A stretch of DNA of 21,206 nt from Planctomycetota bacterium (GCA_024641365.1 JAHEDF010000015.1:1-21206); one strand, 5' to 3'; positions 1 through 8,370 are shown, counted from the first letter of the stretch. Numbers and translations are program-made. The notes: generated from the sequence alone by a model not told the origin.

Positions 1-119
1 CTGCGCTTTAAGGAAATAGTTCAGATTAAATATACTCTTCAACATAGTGATGTGCTAAGTATCATCTTTAATTACTTCAATGTGCTCACATAAACGTGGT
101 GATCGGCATGCATTTGGTC
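1..119. other. Non-coding left edge, nothing recognised
   Basis: This AT-rich stretch lies downstream of the kinase gene stop codon. I see no reading frame, no clear stem-loop followed by a T run, and no RNA gene. The short string atgtgct occurs twice (about 51 and 80), which I do not regard as meaningful. Confidence 0.5.
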
Positions 120-2108
120 CTATTTTAAATGGTCAATGCGAATATGGTCTATTGCCGTATAGTCGCCGATCGCTTCAAGCTCGACAGCCATACCGGTTGA
201 TAAAATCTGCGCGCCAATCTTCTCATTCAAAACTTGTTGGCCGTTTACATAAACGGTAATTAATTGCTCTTCACGAACCACGCGTATACGATGAGAAAAA
301 CCTACTAAATGTGATGGGAATGAGACTTCGCTCTTTTTTTCACCTTTTACATTAAGCAGAATTGTATTTGCGATATCAATTATTATATCGCGTTGCTCTT
401 CCTTCTCTCCGTTTTGCAATATTTTCATTTCCGGGTGTCCGATTAAAAAACGAATTGATCCACCACTTAATAAATCAAATTGAACACGTAAATTTTTATT
501 TTTCGTCGCAGGCAATAACATCCGTGCGCCAACATTAGATGCGACGATTGAGCCTTCTTTAATTTCCCAATCAATAATTTGGGTCCCGGCCAAACGTAAA
601 CGAGAAAGGTCATTTAAATCATCACTAAATACCGTCGACCAACGTGTGTTTTCAACACGTTTAGATTCTTCATCTAGCAAACGCGCTTCAGCATCTTGTC
701 GTTGCGCTGTTGCAATCACGACAGATTTAAATTGACGATTCACGACCAAGAGAGATGCGACCAATATGACGCACACTAATACACCCATACCCATGGATAA
801 AAAACTTAATATGCGAACTCGACGCCGCGATCTTTTTCGAGCAGTTCGGTCTAACTCAATTTTTTCAAGCAACAGCTGATGTTCAACATGTGTACCATCG
901 AGTAATCCACTCGCTAAATCTAAATCGCCAACAGACCTCGCATAAGTAGCATATTCAAAATTCACTTCAAATCGTAGTGATATCGCTGGCTGATTTTCAG
1001 GCCATAGTTTTATCGCTTCATCCAAAGCAAATAAGGAGCGAGCGTATTTCGTGTGGTCATTGGTTAACCGCGCTTGATCAAAATACGTTCGCCCCTGTTC
1101 AAACAATTGCATACTGCTTTCATGTATTCTATAATCGCGGATGGCCTCCTGGAATTCTTGTACAGTTTGATAGCGATCTTTCGGATCGGACGCCATTGCC
1201 CGTTCTGCTATTTTTCCAAGTTCGTTCGCTGGAATAGGAGGATCAATTATATTATGCGCTGCCGAATAAATAGCGTCACGTACCGTACGTCCCGGATGTG
1301 GTGGTTCACCAACTAAAATATGATAAAGACAAGCGCCTAATAAATAAATATCGCTACGAACACTGATGCTTTTTTGATCGCCCCACGCCATTTCCGGCGG
1401 CATATAACCAGGAGTACCAACCGCGTGATCAACTTTCATATCAGATAATTCAGATAAAGAGAGCGCCAAACCCCAATCCGTAAGCAAAACCTCACCATAA
1501 CTACCCAACAGCACATTTTCGGGTTTAATATCACGGTGAATTATTTTTTTGTCGTGTGAATAAGCAACTGCATCAGCAATGCGCATCAAAATGTCTAAAT
1601 TTTCTTGACGTGATAATTTTTGGATCGTCTCATTCCACGGCAATCCGCTTACTTGCTTCATGGTATAAAAAGGCACACCCGCTTCATCGATGCCGACGTC
1701 ATGAATAGGAACAATGTTTGGATGGTCTAATTGTCCGGTAATCGCCGCTTCGGCTAAAAAGGGACCATGGAATTTGCTATCCGCTTCCTTTATTCTTAAC
1801 CTTTTCAACGCGACTGAACGTCCTAAATTTATTTGTTTGGCTTCGTAAACAACGCCCATGCCCCCTTCACCAAGTACCCGATCTAACTTATAATCAACTG
1901 TATTTGATGCTTGCGCCCCCAAATCTAAAACCGATCGCTGGGGCATTATAGGAATGCGTTGTAAATTATTATTCTCCATTGAGGACAAGCCAATAGTTGT
2001 CCATGTAGTTTTCTCGTTATCGGCATCAACTACATGCAACTCTCGTTTTACGAGAGACGGATCCGCCTTATCACGATTACCTGTCGTTTGTGGTAAGGAA
2101 TTATCCAT
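120..2108 (-). CDS. Membrane-anchored Ser/Thr protein kinase with C-terminal extracytoplasmic domain
   Basis: Eukaryotic-type (PknB/Hanks) protein kinase of 662 aa, expected to phosphorylate Ser/Thr on unknown partners. The kinase domain spans about residues 73-328: glycine loop GEGGMG at 80-85, ATP-binding Lys102, Glu120, catalytic loop HRDIKPEN at 191-198 (Asp193), metal-binding DWG at 211-213 in place of DFG, and PPE at 237-239 in place of APE. All catalytic residues are present, so it should be active. Residues about 331-415 look helical and TPR-like. A basic stretch (RKRSRRR) precedes one transmembrane segment at about 433-457, which puts the kinase in the cytoplasm. The C-terminal 170 or so residues alternate short beta-type strands and resemble a concanavalin/LamG-like sandwich; this is a weak call and may be a ligand-sensing domain. 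The ATG is preceded by AAGGAG (2120-2125) at 11 nt. It is probably transcribed alone, since a terminator-like hairpin separates it from ilvD. Confidence 0.93.
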   Translation of the reverse strand: MDNSLPQTTGNRDKADPSLVKRELHVVDADNEKTTWTTIGLSSMENNNLQRIPIMPQRSVLDLGAQASNTVDYKLDRVLGEGGMGVVYEAKQINLGRSVALKRLRIKEADSKFHGPFLAEAAITGQLDHPNIVPIHDVGIDEAGVPFYTMKQVSGLPWNETIQKLSRQENLDILMRIADAVAYSHDKKIIHRDIKPENVLLGSYGEVLLTDWGLALSLSELSDMKVDHAVGTPGYMPPEMAWGDQKSISVRSDIYLLGACLYHILVGEPPHPGRTVRDAIYSAAHNIIDPPIPANELGKIAERAMASDPKDRYQTVQEFQEAIRDYRIHESSMQLFEQGRTYFDQARLTNDHTKYARSLFALDEAIKLWPENQPAISLRFEVNFEYATYARSVGDLDLASGLLDGTHVEHQLLLEKIELDRTARKRSRRRVRILSFLSMGMGVLVCVILVASLLVVNRQFKSVVIATAQRQDAEARLLDEESKRVENTRWSTVFSDDLNDLSRLRLAGTQIIDWEIKEGSIVASNVGARMLLPATKNKNLRVQFDLLSGGSIRFLIGHPEMKILQNGEKEEQRDIIIDIANTILLNVKGEKKSEVSFPSHLVGFSHRIRVVREEQLITVYVNGQQVLNEKIGAQILSTGMAVELEAIGDYTAIDHIRIDHLK

Positions 2109-2197
2109 GTCGCCAGCAACTCCTTAAGCATTGAGTGACTTCACAAGTCCAAAGCTCATTTACTAGTAGTTTTAAGACATAGCCAAACAGTCTCTAC

Positions 2198-2251
2198 TTG
2201 AGACTCAAAGGAAGCTTTCAAACTTACCGTCTGTTATATTTTGAGAGTCAA
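2198..2251. promoter_or_regulatory. Pair of similar 11-bp dyads upstream of the kinase gene
   Basis: TTGAGACTCAA (2198-2208) is a perfect dyad around a central base. A near copy, TTGAGAGTCAA (2241-2251), lies 43 bp away, about four helical turns. On the minus strand the second copy contains TTGACT, which could be a -35 element, but I find no good -10 at the right distance. The first copy also belongs to an inverted repeat AGTCTC/GAGACT (2189-2205) with a 5-nt loop. These could be operator sites for the kinase gene; no regulator is identified. Confidence 0.3.
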
Positions 2252-2283
2252 CTTAGCACATTTTTGTTGAAACATAATAAAGT

Positions 2284-2310
2284 AACCCAGTGAACCTGTT
2301 CCACTGGGTT
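2284..2310 (-). terminator. Hairpin after ilvD
   Basis: Perfect 9-bp inverted repeat AACCCAGTG / CACTGGGTT with a 9-nt loop that can pair further. It lies 26 nt beyond the ilvD stop. On the minus strand it is followed by ACTTTATTATGTTT, T-rich but not a pure T run. It probably acts as a rho-independent terminator for ilvD and separates it from the kinase gene. Confidence 0.65.
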
Positions 2311-2336
2311 AGCTGTTAACAATCTTGTTACTGGGA

Positions 2337-4046
2337 TTAAAAGTTATCAGTAACGGCTCCATCACTCGCAGATGATACCAATGCGGCATATTTTGCTAAT
2401 ACACCACGGGTGTAACGCGGCTTTGGTTCTTTCCAGGCTTTAGCTCGTTTCTTTAATTCTGCTGCACTAACATGTAGAACAATTTGATGCTTCACTGCGT
2501 CGATAGTAATTTTATCGCCATTTTTAACCAGTGCGATTGGTCCACCAACGGCTGCTTCAGGCGTTACGTGACCAACGACGAGTCCATGCGTGCCGCCACT
2601 AAAGCGACCATCCGTAATAAGTGCTACATCTTTACCTAAACCACGACCCATAATAGCAGAAGTAGGTGCCAACATTTCACGCATACCGGGACCACCTTTT
2701 GGTCCTTCGTAACGAATAACTAACACATCGCCCGCCTTAACGGTTTTGTCTAAAATGCGCTTTAAACATTCTTCTTCACTGCCGAATACACGCGCCTTAC
2801 CAATGAAGCCCAAACCTTCTTTACCACTAATTTTAGCAACTGCTCCATCTGGGGCTAAATTACCATACATTATTACTAAGTGACTGTCTTTTTTAATTGC
2901 TTGCGTCAGCGGCTTCACAATTTCTTGTCCCGCTGGATAGGGTTTGACGCTCTTTAAATTTTGCGCGACTGTTTTGCCCGTTACCGTCATACAATCGCCG
3001 TGTAATAAGCCCGCCTCTAATAACATTTTCATTAAAGGTTCTATGCCACCAATTTTTGCTAAATCTGCAGCGTGATATTTTCCACTTGGGCGCAAATCCG
3101 CTAGAACCGGCACACGTTTGCCTATGCGGGTAAAATCTTTAATAGATAATTTTACATTTGCGGCATGCGCCATTGCTAATAAATGCAGCACCGCATTCGT
3201 TGATCCACCAAGTGTAATAATAACCGTGATTGCATTTTCGAATGCCTTCTTGGTCATAATATCGCGCGGTTTAATTCCGAGCCGTAATAATTCGACCACT
3301 TGTTGACCTGCACGTGTGCAGTCTTCGACTTTTTCCATTGAAATCGCAACTTGTGAGGACGATCCGGGTAAACTCATACCCATGGCTTCGATCGCACTGG
3401 CCATGGTATTTGCTGTATACATGCCACCGCATGAACCAGGTCCTGGGATAGCGGTGGATTCAACACGCTGAAATTGTTTTTTGCTCATTTTACCTTGAGC
3501 AGCAGCACCAACTGCTTCGAACACCGATACCACGTCAGTGGCTTTCGTTTCACAATCGTCTTCACTCTTGGTTTGCCCAGGCATAATAGAGCCGCCATAG
3601 ACAAAAATTGCAGCACGATTTAAACGCGCGATGGCAATCATGCAGCCCGGCATATTTTTATCACAACCGCCTAATGCGACAAAACCATCATATCCCTGTC
3701 CACCAACAACTGTTTCAATAGAGTCAGCAATAACTTCACGTGACACCAACGAATATTTCATGCCTTCGGTGCCCATCGAAATACCATCACTAACCGTTAT
3801 GGTATTAAATTGGACAGCCTTACCACCTGCTGAATCAGCTCCCGTTGCAGCCGCTTTTGCTAAACCATCAATATGCATGTTACAGGGTGTGACCATTGCC
3901 CATGTAGATGCGATACCAATTTGTGGCTTTTTAAAATCCGCTTCGGTAAAGCCGACCGGATAAAGCATTGAACGACTGGGCGCGCGCTCAGGACCGTCAA
4001 CAACGATGGAGGAATATGGACGTGGGAGGGATGATTTTTTAGCCAT
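2337..4046 (-). CDS. ilvD: Dihydroxy-acid dehydratase (IlvD)
   Basis: Catalyses the dehydration of 2,3-dihydroxy-isovalerate and 2,3-dihydroxy-3-methylvalerate to the 2-keto acids in valine, isoleucine and leucine biosynthesis; cytoplasmic iron-sulfur enzyme. Three conserved cysteines expected to bind the cluster are visible in [16 protein letters not shown] and [13 protein letters not shown] (Cys55, 128 and 206 in the numbering used here). The C-terminal [16 protein letters not shown] motif is also present. The frame is open to a TTG at 4121, which would add 25 residues. I chose the ATG at 4044-4046 (569 aa) because it puts the first conserved block (YSSIVVDG) and the first Cys at the distance usual for the family. 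A possible promoter at 4127-4156 would also start transcription at about the TTG itself. Neither start has a clear Shine-Dalgarno. No other branched-chain amino acid genes are nearby. Confidence 0.95.
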   Translation of the reverse strand: MAKKSSLPRPYSSIVVDGPERAPSRSMLYPVGFTEADFKKPQIGIASTWAMVTPCNMHIDGLAKAAATGADSAGGKAVQFNTITVSDGISMGTEGMKYSLVSREVIADSIETVVGGQGYDGFVALGGCDKNMPGCMIAIARLNRAAIFVYGGSIMPGQTKSEDDCETKATDVVSVFEAVGAAAQGKMSKKQFQRVESTAIPGPGSCGGMYTANTMASAIEAMGMSLPGSSSQVAISMEKVEDCTRAGQQVVELLRLGIKPRDIMTKKAFENAITVIITLGGSTNAVLHLLAMAHAANVKLSIKDFTRIGKRVPVLADLRPSGKYHAADLAKIGGIEPLMKMLLEAGLLHGDCMTVTGKTVAQNLKSVKPYPAGQEIVKPLTQAIKKDSHLVIMYGNLAPDGAVAKISGKEGLGFIGKARVFGSEEECLKRILDKTVKAGDVLVIRYEGPKGGPGMREMLAPTSAIMGRGLGKDVALITDGRFSGGTHGLVVGHVTPEAAVGGPIALVKNGDKITIDAVKHQIVLHVSAAELKKRAKAWKEPKPRYTRGVLAKYAALVSSASDGAVTDNF

Positions 4047-4126
4047 GGGACGCGCATGATTGTAGAGCTGCCATGCCTGGCAATGGGCGATTCGTGTTTT
4101 AAGCGAGGATTGTTTGCTCAACAGGC

Positions 4127-4156
4127 GCTATAATTGGCTGGAGATTTTACCGCCAA
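4127..4156 (-). promoter_or_regulatory. Possible ilvD promoter
   Basis: On the minus strand TTGGCG (4151-4156), an 18-nt spacer and TATAGC (4127-4132) match the sigma70 consensus at four of six positions each. Transcription would begin near 4120, giving ilvD a leader of about 75 nt if translation starts at 4046. The 98 nt between the mlaD stop and the TTG hold nothing else that I recognise. Confidence 0.3.
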
Positions 4157-4219
4157 CACTAGCACAAATGTCTACCATCACATATCCGTCCCGCGACGAT
4201 GAATTACTGACAAGTGCGC

Positions 4220-5791
4220 TTATAAACCGCCTAATGCTGTTACTGCCGTTATGTTACGCAGATCATTGTCGAGCAATTCAACACGAATACCGCCCCAAAA
4301 TCCAACATCGTCAATAATATCATCAACACCTGCACTGATGTAGATACGACGCCATAAACGGTAGTCACAGGTCGCTCGCAATAAAAATGATCCGTCTTCA
4401 TAACGACGGTCGTTCATATTGCGGTCATTTTCTTTAAAGCGACCCATAACGTGCAAATGTAAATTCCCAATCAGCGGCGCATCAACATAACCACCGATTT
4501 TCGATTCAATCAACCCAAGCGCCACTGATAAACGATAACGTTGATTATCATTATCCGGAAAGAAACGCCAGCCGAATAATAAATTAAAATCAAAATTAAA
4601 TTTGTCTGGATTATCTTTAACTATGACACGATCGTCTGGCTCTGTGCGATAAGAAACGCCCCCTTCATAAAACTTCCATGGCTTCGGTTCGAAACGCAAA
4701 TACGCGCCATATACGGATGAACCACTATTCGCATTCATGCCGCCATGAGCGCCTAAAAATATTTTAAAATCACTAAAACCAGACGTGACTGGTTTCACTT
4801 CATCTAGGCGGTCATTAAAATTATCAACGGCTGCAACGGTTTTGTCGTAGAGCGTGTCTTCAAAGACTAATTTACCAAGGGTGCCCTGTCCGCTCGCTAT
4901 TTGCGTGGTAATCGTATCTAAATTTTCACCAACACGATCAAATTTTTCAGAAGCATCTGCAATATTCGTAACTGCACGTTTTAAATCGGCACGATTTTCT
5001 GACACTGCTTCATCAATCGTTTTTGCGGCTGATGAAACATTTTCAACTGCACCGGGCAATTTATCGATCGCGTCTTTTATGGCGACTCGATTTTCATCAA
5101 TCAAATCACGAATTTGTTTGGACATTTCCTCAAAGCGAACAATAGCGTCCTTAATAGCTGTACGATTATCTTCCACTAATTTATTGATACCAGCAGACAT
5201 TTCTGAAAAATTCACAATCGCGGTCTTAACTTCTGCACGATTTTCTGCTACCAAGCCCTGAATTTCCTCAGACATTTTTCCAAAATTTTCCAATGCTTTA
5301 TTAGCCGTCGCAATGGCTTGTTTAATGCCTTCGCGATTTTCCTCAATTAAACCCTGCACCGATGCCAACACATCATCAATCGCGATAGGATCTTCACCAC
5401 GATGACTTTCTAATATTTTAGGCGTAATAGGCGCGCCTGATCTTGAACTAATATCCATTGCCGATCCACCCAATAAACCTTGGGAGATCGTGAAGCGCGT
5501 TAACTCATCAATGAGCACCATTGATTGGCGTTCTGGATCGACTGTAAAGGCAACCTTAACAGACGGAGCGCCATCCGAACCCAGCACCGGTGCCACTTCG
5601 GTTATGGTCCCGATACGCACACCATTATAAGTTACCGCATCGCCTTCTTTTAATTTGGACACCCGCGAAAATTGCACGGCATAATCACCACGGGCCACAC
5701 CAATTTGCGTCACAAAAATAGTAAACCACAACAACAACCCTAAGCCGATGAAGAACAGAATGCCGACTTTGATTTCGCTACTTATCTGCAC
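4220..5791 (-). CDS. mlaD: Long MCE-domain protein (MlaD-like) with helical extension and beta-rich C-terminus
   Basis: Substrate-binding subunit of an MCE-type ABC lipid transporter, anchored in the cytoplasmic membrane and projecting into the periplasm. Residues 9-28 form the single transmembrane anchor after SSEIKVG. The MCE domain runs about 36-118 (YNGVRIGTITEV, then SQGLLGGSAMDI). From 140 to 330 it is helical with five ENR/DNR-centred repeats (151, 183, 208, 233, 265), likely a coiled or tube-forming stalk. Residues about 338-523 have alternating aromatic and polar beta strands typical of an outer-membrane or beta-sheet domain (GAYLRFEPKPW, IYISAGVDD). At 523 aa it is nearly three times the length of E. 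coli MlaD. The start codon is GTG; it puts the transmembrane anchor at the N-terminus. It lies in one operon with mlaF and mlaE. Confidence 0.9.
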   Translation of the reverse strand: MQISSEIKVGILFFIGLGLLLWFTIFVTQIGVARGDYAVQFSRVSKLKEGDAVTYNGVRIGTITEVAPVLGSDGAPSVKVAFTVDPERQSMVLIDELTRFTISQGLLGGSAMDISSRSGAPITPKILESHRGEDPIAIDDVLASVQGLIEENREGIKQAIATANKALENFGKMSEEIQGLVAENRAEVKTAIVNFSEMSAGINKLVEDNRTAIKDAIVRFEEMSKQIRDLIDENRVAIKDAIDKLPGAVENVSSAAKTIDEAVSENRADLKRAVTNIADASEKFDRVGENLDTITTQIASGQGTLGKLVFEDTLYDKTVAAVDNFNDRLDEVKPVTSGFSDFKIFLGAHGGMNANSGSSVYGAYLRFEPKPWKFYEGGVSYRTEPDDRVIVKDNPDKFNFDFNLLFGWRFFPDNDNQRYRLSVALGLIESKIGGYVDAPLIGNLHLHVMGRFKENDRNMNDRRYEDGSFLLRATCDYRLWRRIYISAGVDDIIDDVGFWGGIRVELLDNDLRNITAVTALGGL

Positions 5792-5922
5792 AAACGCACT
5801 TTCAAAAGCATGGCGCGTGATGCTAGAGCGCGGGAAAATTTGGCAACGATTGATAACATCACGGTATCAACAAACCACACCTTGGACGTGCGTTTACCAA
5901 TCAAAGTAAGCGGTGGCCTCAT
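5782..5922 (-). CDS. Small ORF between mlaF and mlaD, 46 aa, unknown
   Basis: I found this by translating the 127-nt gap between mlaF and mlaD. Its ATG (5920-5922) overlaps the mlaF TGA as ATGA, the same arrangement as at the other junctions of this operon. Its TAA (5782-5784) lies 10 nt inside mlaD. The product begins MRPPLTLIGK and ends KVRLCR. It is strongly basic (many Lys/Arg, one Asp, no Glu), with a moderately hydrophobic centre that is too weak to call a membrane helix. It matches no family I know. It may be a real small protein, or an untranslated-function ORF that carries ribosomes through to the weak GTG start of mlaD by termination-reinitiation. Chance occurrence remains possible. 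Confidence 0.4.
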   Translation of the reverse strand: MRPPLTLIGKRTSKVWFVDTVMLSIVAKFSRALASRAMLLKVRLCR

Positions 5923-6770
5923 GTCCCATACCCTTCGGTCAATGGGCCTTTCGTCGATCCCGTCAACATTTGCTGCAAAGCCGGATGGGGATTCGCACGG
6001 ATCTGCTCTTTGTCCCCAACAGCGATCATGCGCCCTTTGTAGAGCATCGCGATGCGATCAGCGATCATGAAAGCAGCACTCAAATCATGGGTAATTACAA
6101 TTGACGTTACACCTAAAGATTTTTGTAACTCTATGGTTAATTCATTAACCCCATTAACCGTAACAGGATCTAATCCGGTGGTCGGTTCATCATATAAAAT
6201 AATTTCCGGCTTTTGAATAATGGCTCGCGCTATACCAACACGTTTACGCATACCACCCGACAAATTCGCTGGCTTTAAATACAGGATCTCTTCTGCTGGT
6301 AAAAATACCGCTTTTAAAGCAGCGATAACCCGCGTTCGCACTTGATCCAATGGTAAGTTATCGACTTCAATTAACGGTAGACCGACATTCTCTAAAACCG
6401 TTAATGAATTTAATAAGGCCGCCATTTGAAATACGACGCCTAAACGGCGACGATAATCCATCAATTCTGTTGGGGTCGCCAAATTGAGATTTAAATCACC
6501 AACCGACACGGAGCCGGTATCGCTCACTAAAAATCCTAAAATGTGGCGAATCAAAGTCGTTTTACCGCTTCCTGAACCACCTAAAATGACCAGCGTTTCA
6601 CCTTTATAAACATCCAAATCAATACCACGTAAAATATGACGTGGGCCAAATCGTTTATTTAAATCACGAATTTTCATGAGCACTTGTTTATCCGGAGGCG
6701 CCGGATCCAAGGGCCATGCGCGCTCTAATTCTTGTCGCGTCCACGTGGTGCCATCCCCTGTGCCTGTCAT
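5919..6770 (-). CDS. mlaF: ATP-binding protein of MCE lipid transporter (MlaF-like)
   Basis: ATPase subunit that powers phospholipid movement between inner and outer membrane through the MlaE permease. 283 aa. Walker A GGSGSGKTT at 64-72, Q-loop Gln115, signature LSGGMRKR at 170-177, Walker B ILYDEP at 191-196 (Asp194, Glu195), the following TTGLDP at 197-202, and switch His228 in ITHD are all intact. LSGGMRKRV with TTGLDPV is the pattern of the MlaF/Ttg2A group. About 30 extra N-terminal residues precede the ABC fold. The ATG overlaps the mlaE stop (ATGA), so translation is probably coupled. No MlaB (STAS) or MlaC gene is seen nearby. Confidence 0.95.
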   Translation of the reverse strand: MTGTGDGTTWTRQELERAWPLDPAPPDKQVLMKIRDLNKRFGPRHILRGIDLDVYKGETLVILGGSGSGKTTLIRHILGFLVSDTGSVSVGDLNLNLATPTELMDYRRRLGVVFQMAALLNSLTVLENVGLPLIEVDNLPLDQVRTRVIAALKAVFLPAEEILYLKPANLSGGMRKRVGIARAIIQKPEIILYDEPTTGLDPVTVNGVNELTIELQKSLGVTSIVITHDLSAAFMIADRIAMLYKGRMIAVGDKEQIRANPHPALQQMLTGSTKGPLTEGYGT

Positions 6771-7633
6771 GAGAAAATCCGATCCATGGCAAGCTGCACA
6801 AAGGAAGTCAGGAACAAGTCCATCAGCAATACAAAAATAACGCTGAGTACAACTGTACGTGTTGTGGATTTACCGACGCCTTCGGCACCATCACTGGTAT
6901 TTAATCCCTGGTCACAAGCGATGGTACCAATTAAACACGCAAAACACACACTTTTAATTAATCCGCCTGCGACATCATCAAATTGTAACATCTGTTTAGC
7001 TGAATCGAAAAATGAATCTATAGTTACTGAAAATGTAGCATGCGCTATCACTGCTCCACCGACCATGCCGACAAAATCTGCAATGAGCGCTAATAATGGC
7101 ATTGTAATAATTAATGCCAAAATCCGCGGCATAACTAAATAACGTACTGGATCGATTGACATAGAGCGTAGTGCGTCCACCTCTTCATTGACGGTCATCG
7201 TGCCTAGTTCTGCTGCCATGGCTGACCCAACTCGCGCTAAGATAATCACAGCAGCCCAAATCGGTCCTAATTCACGACAAAACGTCACGCCAATTAATCC
7301 ACCTAAGGTATTTAAAGCGCCATAATCTTCTAAAGTGGATCCCATTTGCACGGCCATAATCATGCCCGTCAAACCAGCGATAAGCGACAATACTACCAAC
7401 GAACCAAAACCGACAAATTCAATTTGGCGAATTAAGCGCGGAATAGATCGGCCCACTTGGGTAACTTGGCCCATGGCCTGATAAAATAATATTAATGCAC
7501 GTCCGGCAACTTGAGCGCGCTCCATAATACCGCGACCGGTACCGCCGACGACCATCGTTGTCTGTGCCTTAGCAAAATCACTCAGCGTCGTGGAACGTGT
7601 CGCGTCATTTTTTTGTGTCGAATCGCCACTCAT
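6767..7633 (-). CDS. mlaE: MlaE-family permease of MCE lipid transporter
   Basis: Integral inner-membrane subunit of the MCE-type lipid transporter; pairs with MlaF and holds the MCE ring. 288 aa. The family motif ELGPIWAAVIILARVGSAMA is at 121-140, followed by the coupling segment NEEVDALRSM at about 149-158, which contacts the ATPase. Hydrophobic segments lie at about 75-95, 125-140, 168-195, 226-240 and 259-282. A polar N-terminal tail of about 27 residues precedes an amphipathic helix, and Met27 is a possible alternative start. The annotated ATG overlaps the Nudix gene stop as ATGA, which favours it. Confidence 0.95.
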   Translation of the reverse strand: MSGDSTQKNDATRSTTLSDFAKAQTTMVVGGTGRGIMERAQVAGRALILFYQAMGQVTQVGRSIPRLIRQIEFVGFGSLVVLSLIAGLTGMIMAVQMGSTLEDYGALNTLGGLIGVTFCRELGPIWAAVIILARVGSAMAAELGTMTVNEEVDALRSMSIDPVRYLVMPRILALIITMPLLALIADFVGMVGGAVIAHATFSVTIDSFFDSAKQMLQFDDVAGGLIKSVCFACLIGTIACDQGLNTSDGAEGVGKSTTRTVVLSVIFVLLMDLFLTSFVQLAMDRIFS

Positions 7634-8298
7634 GTACGAGCTCGACTTTCAAGTGACTGTCCTAATAGAGAAAGTGCAATTAATGTTTTGGCATCACACA
7701 ACTCGCCTTGCGCTAATAATTTTGAAATCTCATTAATTGGAATTAATACGCGCTCAACTAATTCACCATGTTCAGGCGCAGCCGGTACACTTTGTAAACC
7801 GTAGGCTCGATATAATATCATTTCTTCATCACTGACGCCAACGGCTGGATAAAATCGCGTTAGTTCTTGGAGTTGTGCGGCTTCATAGCCCGCTTCCTCG
7901 CGCAATTCTCGTGCTGCCGTTACTTGTGGTGGTTCACCAACAACACGCGTGCCTGCGGGAATCTCATACGTCCATTTACGAATGGGATAGCGATATTGGC
8001 GCACCATGACCACCGAACTGGCATCGGTCATTGCAATTATACCAACGGCTCCTGGATGATGAATTACCGGACGTTGTACTGTGCCATCACTAGTCGAAAA
8101 GGTTTCTCGCATCAGCGAAAAACGATCCGAGCGAAAAAGCGCTTCTGCGGATACGAACGTGGCGTCTGGCACAAGCCAGCTTCTAGCGATGTTTATAAGT
8201 CCTGGCAATCCTAGAAAGCTCTCAGTTTCGGCTATTTTTAGGCAGATGCCGGCCATGGTTACCGTTACCTGCACATTAGTCATCGATTCCGTAATCAT
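7630..8298 (-). CDS. Nudix hydrolase, ADP-ribose pyrophosphatase-like
   Basis: Hydrolyses a nucleoside diphosphate linked to another group; closest in look to ADP-ribose pyrophosphatases (NudF/YqkG type). A perfect Nudix box spans residues 116-138: Gly116, Glu122, then RELREEAGY at 130-138. It is preceded by VMVRQYRYPIRKWTYEIPAG and followed by SDEEMILYRAYGL, both typical of that group. 222 aa as drawn, but residues 1-45 have no counterpart in the family. The real start may be Met15 (8256) or a GTG at 8172. None of the candidates has a convincing Shine-Dalgarno. It is the first gene of the mlaE-mlaF-mlaD operon, overlapping mlaE by 4 nt; a functional link to lipid transport is not evident. 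Confidence 0.9.
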   Translation of the reverse strand: MITESMTNVQVTVTMAGICLKIAETESFLGLPGLINIARSWLVPDATFVSAEALFRSDRFSLMRETFSTSDGTVQRPVIHHPGAVGIIAMTDASSVVMVRQYRYPIRKWTYEIPAGTRVVGEPPQVTAARELREEAGYEAAQLQELTRFYPAVGVSDEEMILYRAYGLQSVPAAPEHGELVERVLIPINEISKLLAQGELCDAKTLIALSLLGQSLESRART

Positions 8299-8370
8299 CG
8301 CTCGTCAACACTTGCATCCCGAGGCAAAACCCGAACCTGTGCCCCCTCGTCGAACAAGGAAGCTCATATC
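8299..8370. promoter_or_regulatory. Divergent intergenic region, Nudix-mla operon and pheT
   Basis: Both transcription units should start here or slightly inside the overlong 5' end of the Nudix gene. I found no convincing -35/-10 pair on either strand. The only firm signal is AAGGA at 8356-8360, 10 nt before the pheT ATG, a good ribosome binding site that fixes the pheT start. No T-box or tRNA-like leader was recognised. Confidence 0.5.

Noticed and set aside
2317..2330. TAACAA/TTGTTA inverted repeat next to the ilvD terminator
   Set aside because: Two-base loop and only A/T-rich pairs; likely chance beside the real hairpin at 2284-2310.
3631..3963. 110-codon plus-strand ORF inside ilvD
   Set aside because: Antisense shadow of conserved IlvD segments, with no family resemblance.
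5846..5918. N-terminal extension of mlaD upstream of its GTG
   Set aside because: The mlaD frame meets a TGA at 5858-5860, and the only earlier start (TTG at 5845) would add a stretch ahead of the membrane anchor that does not fit the family.
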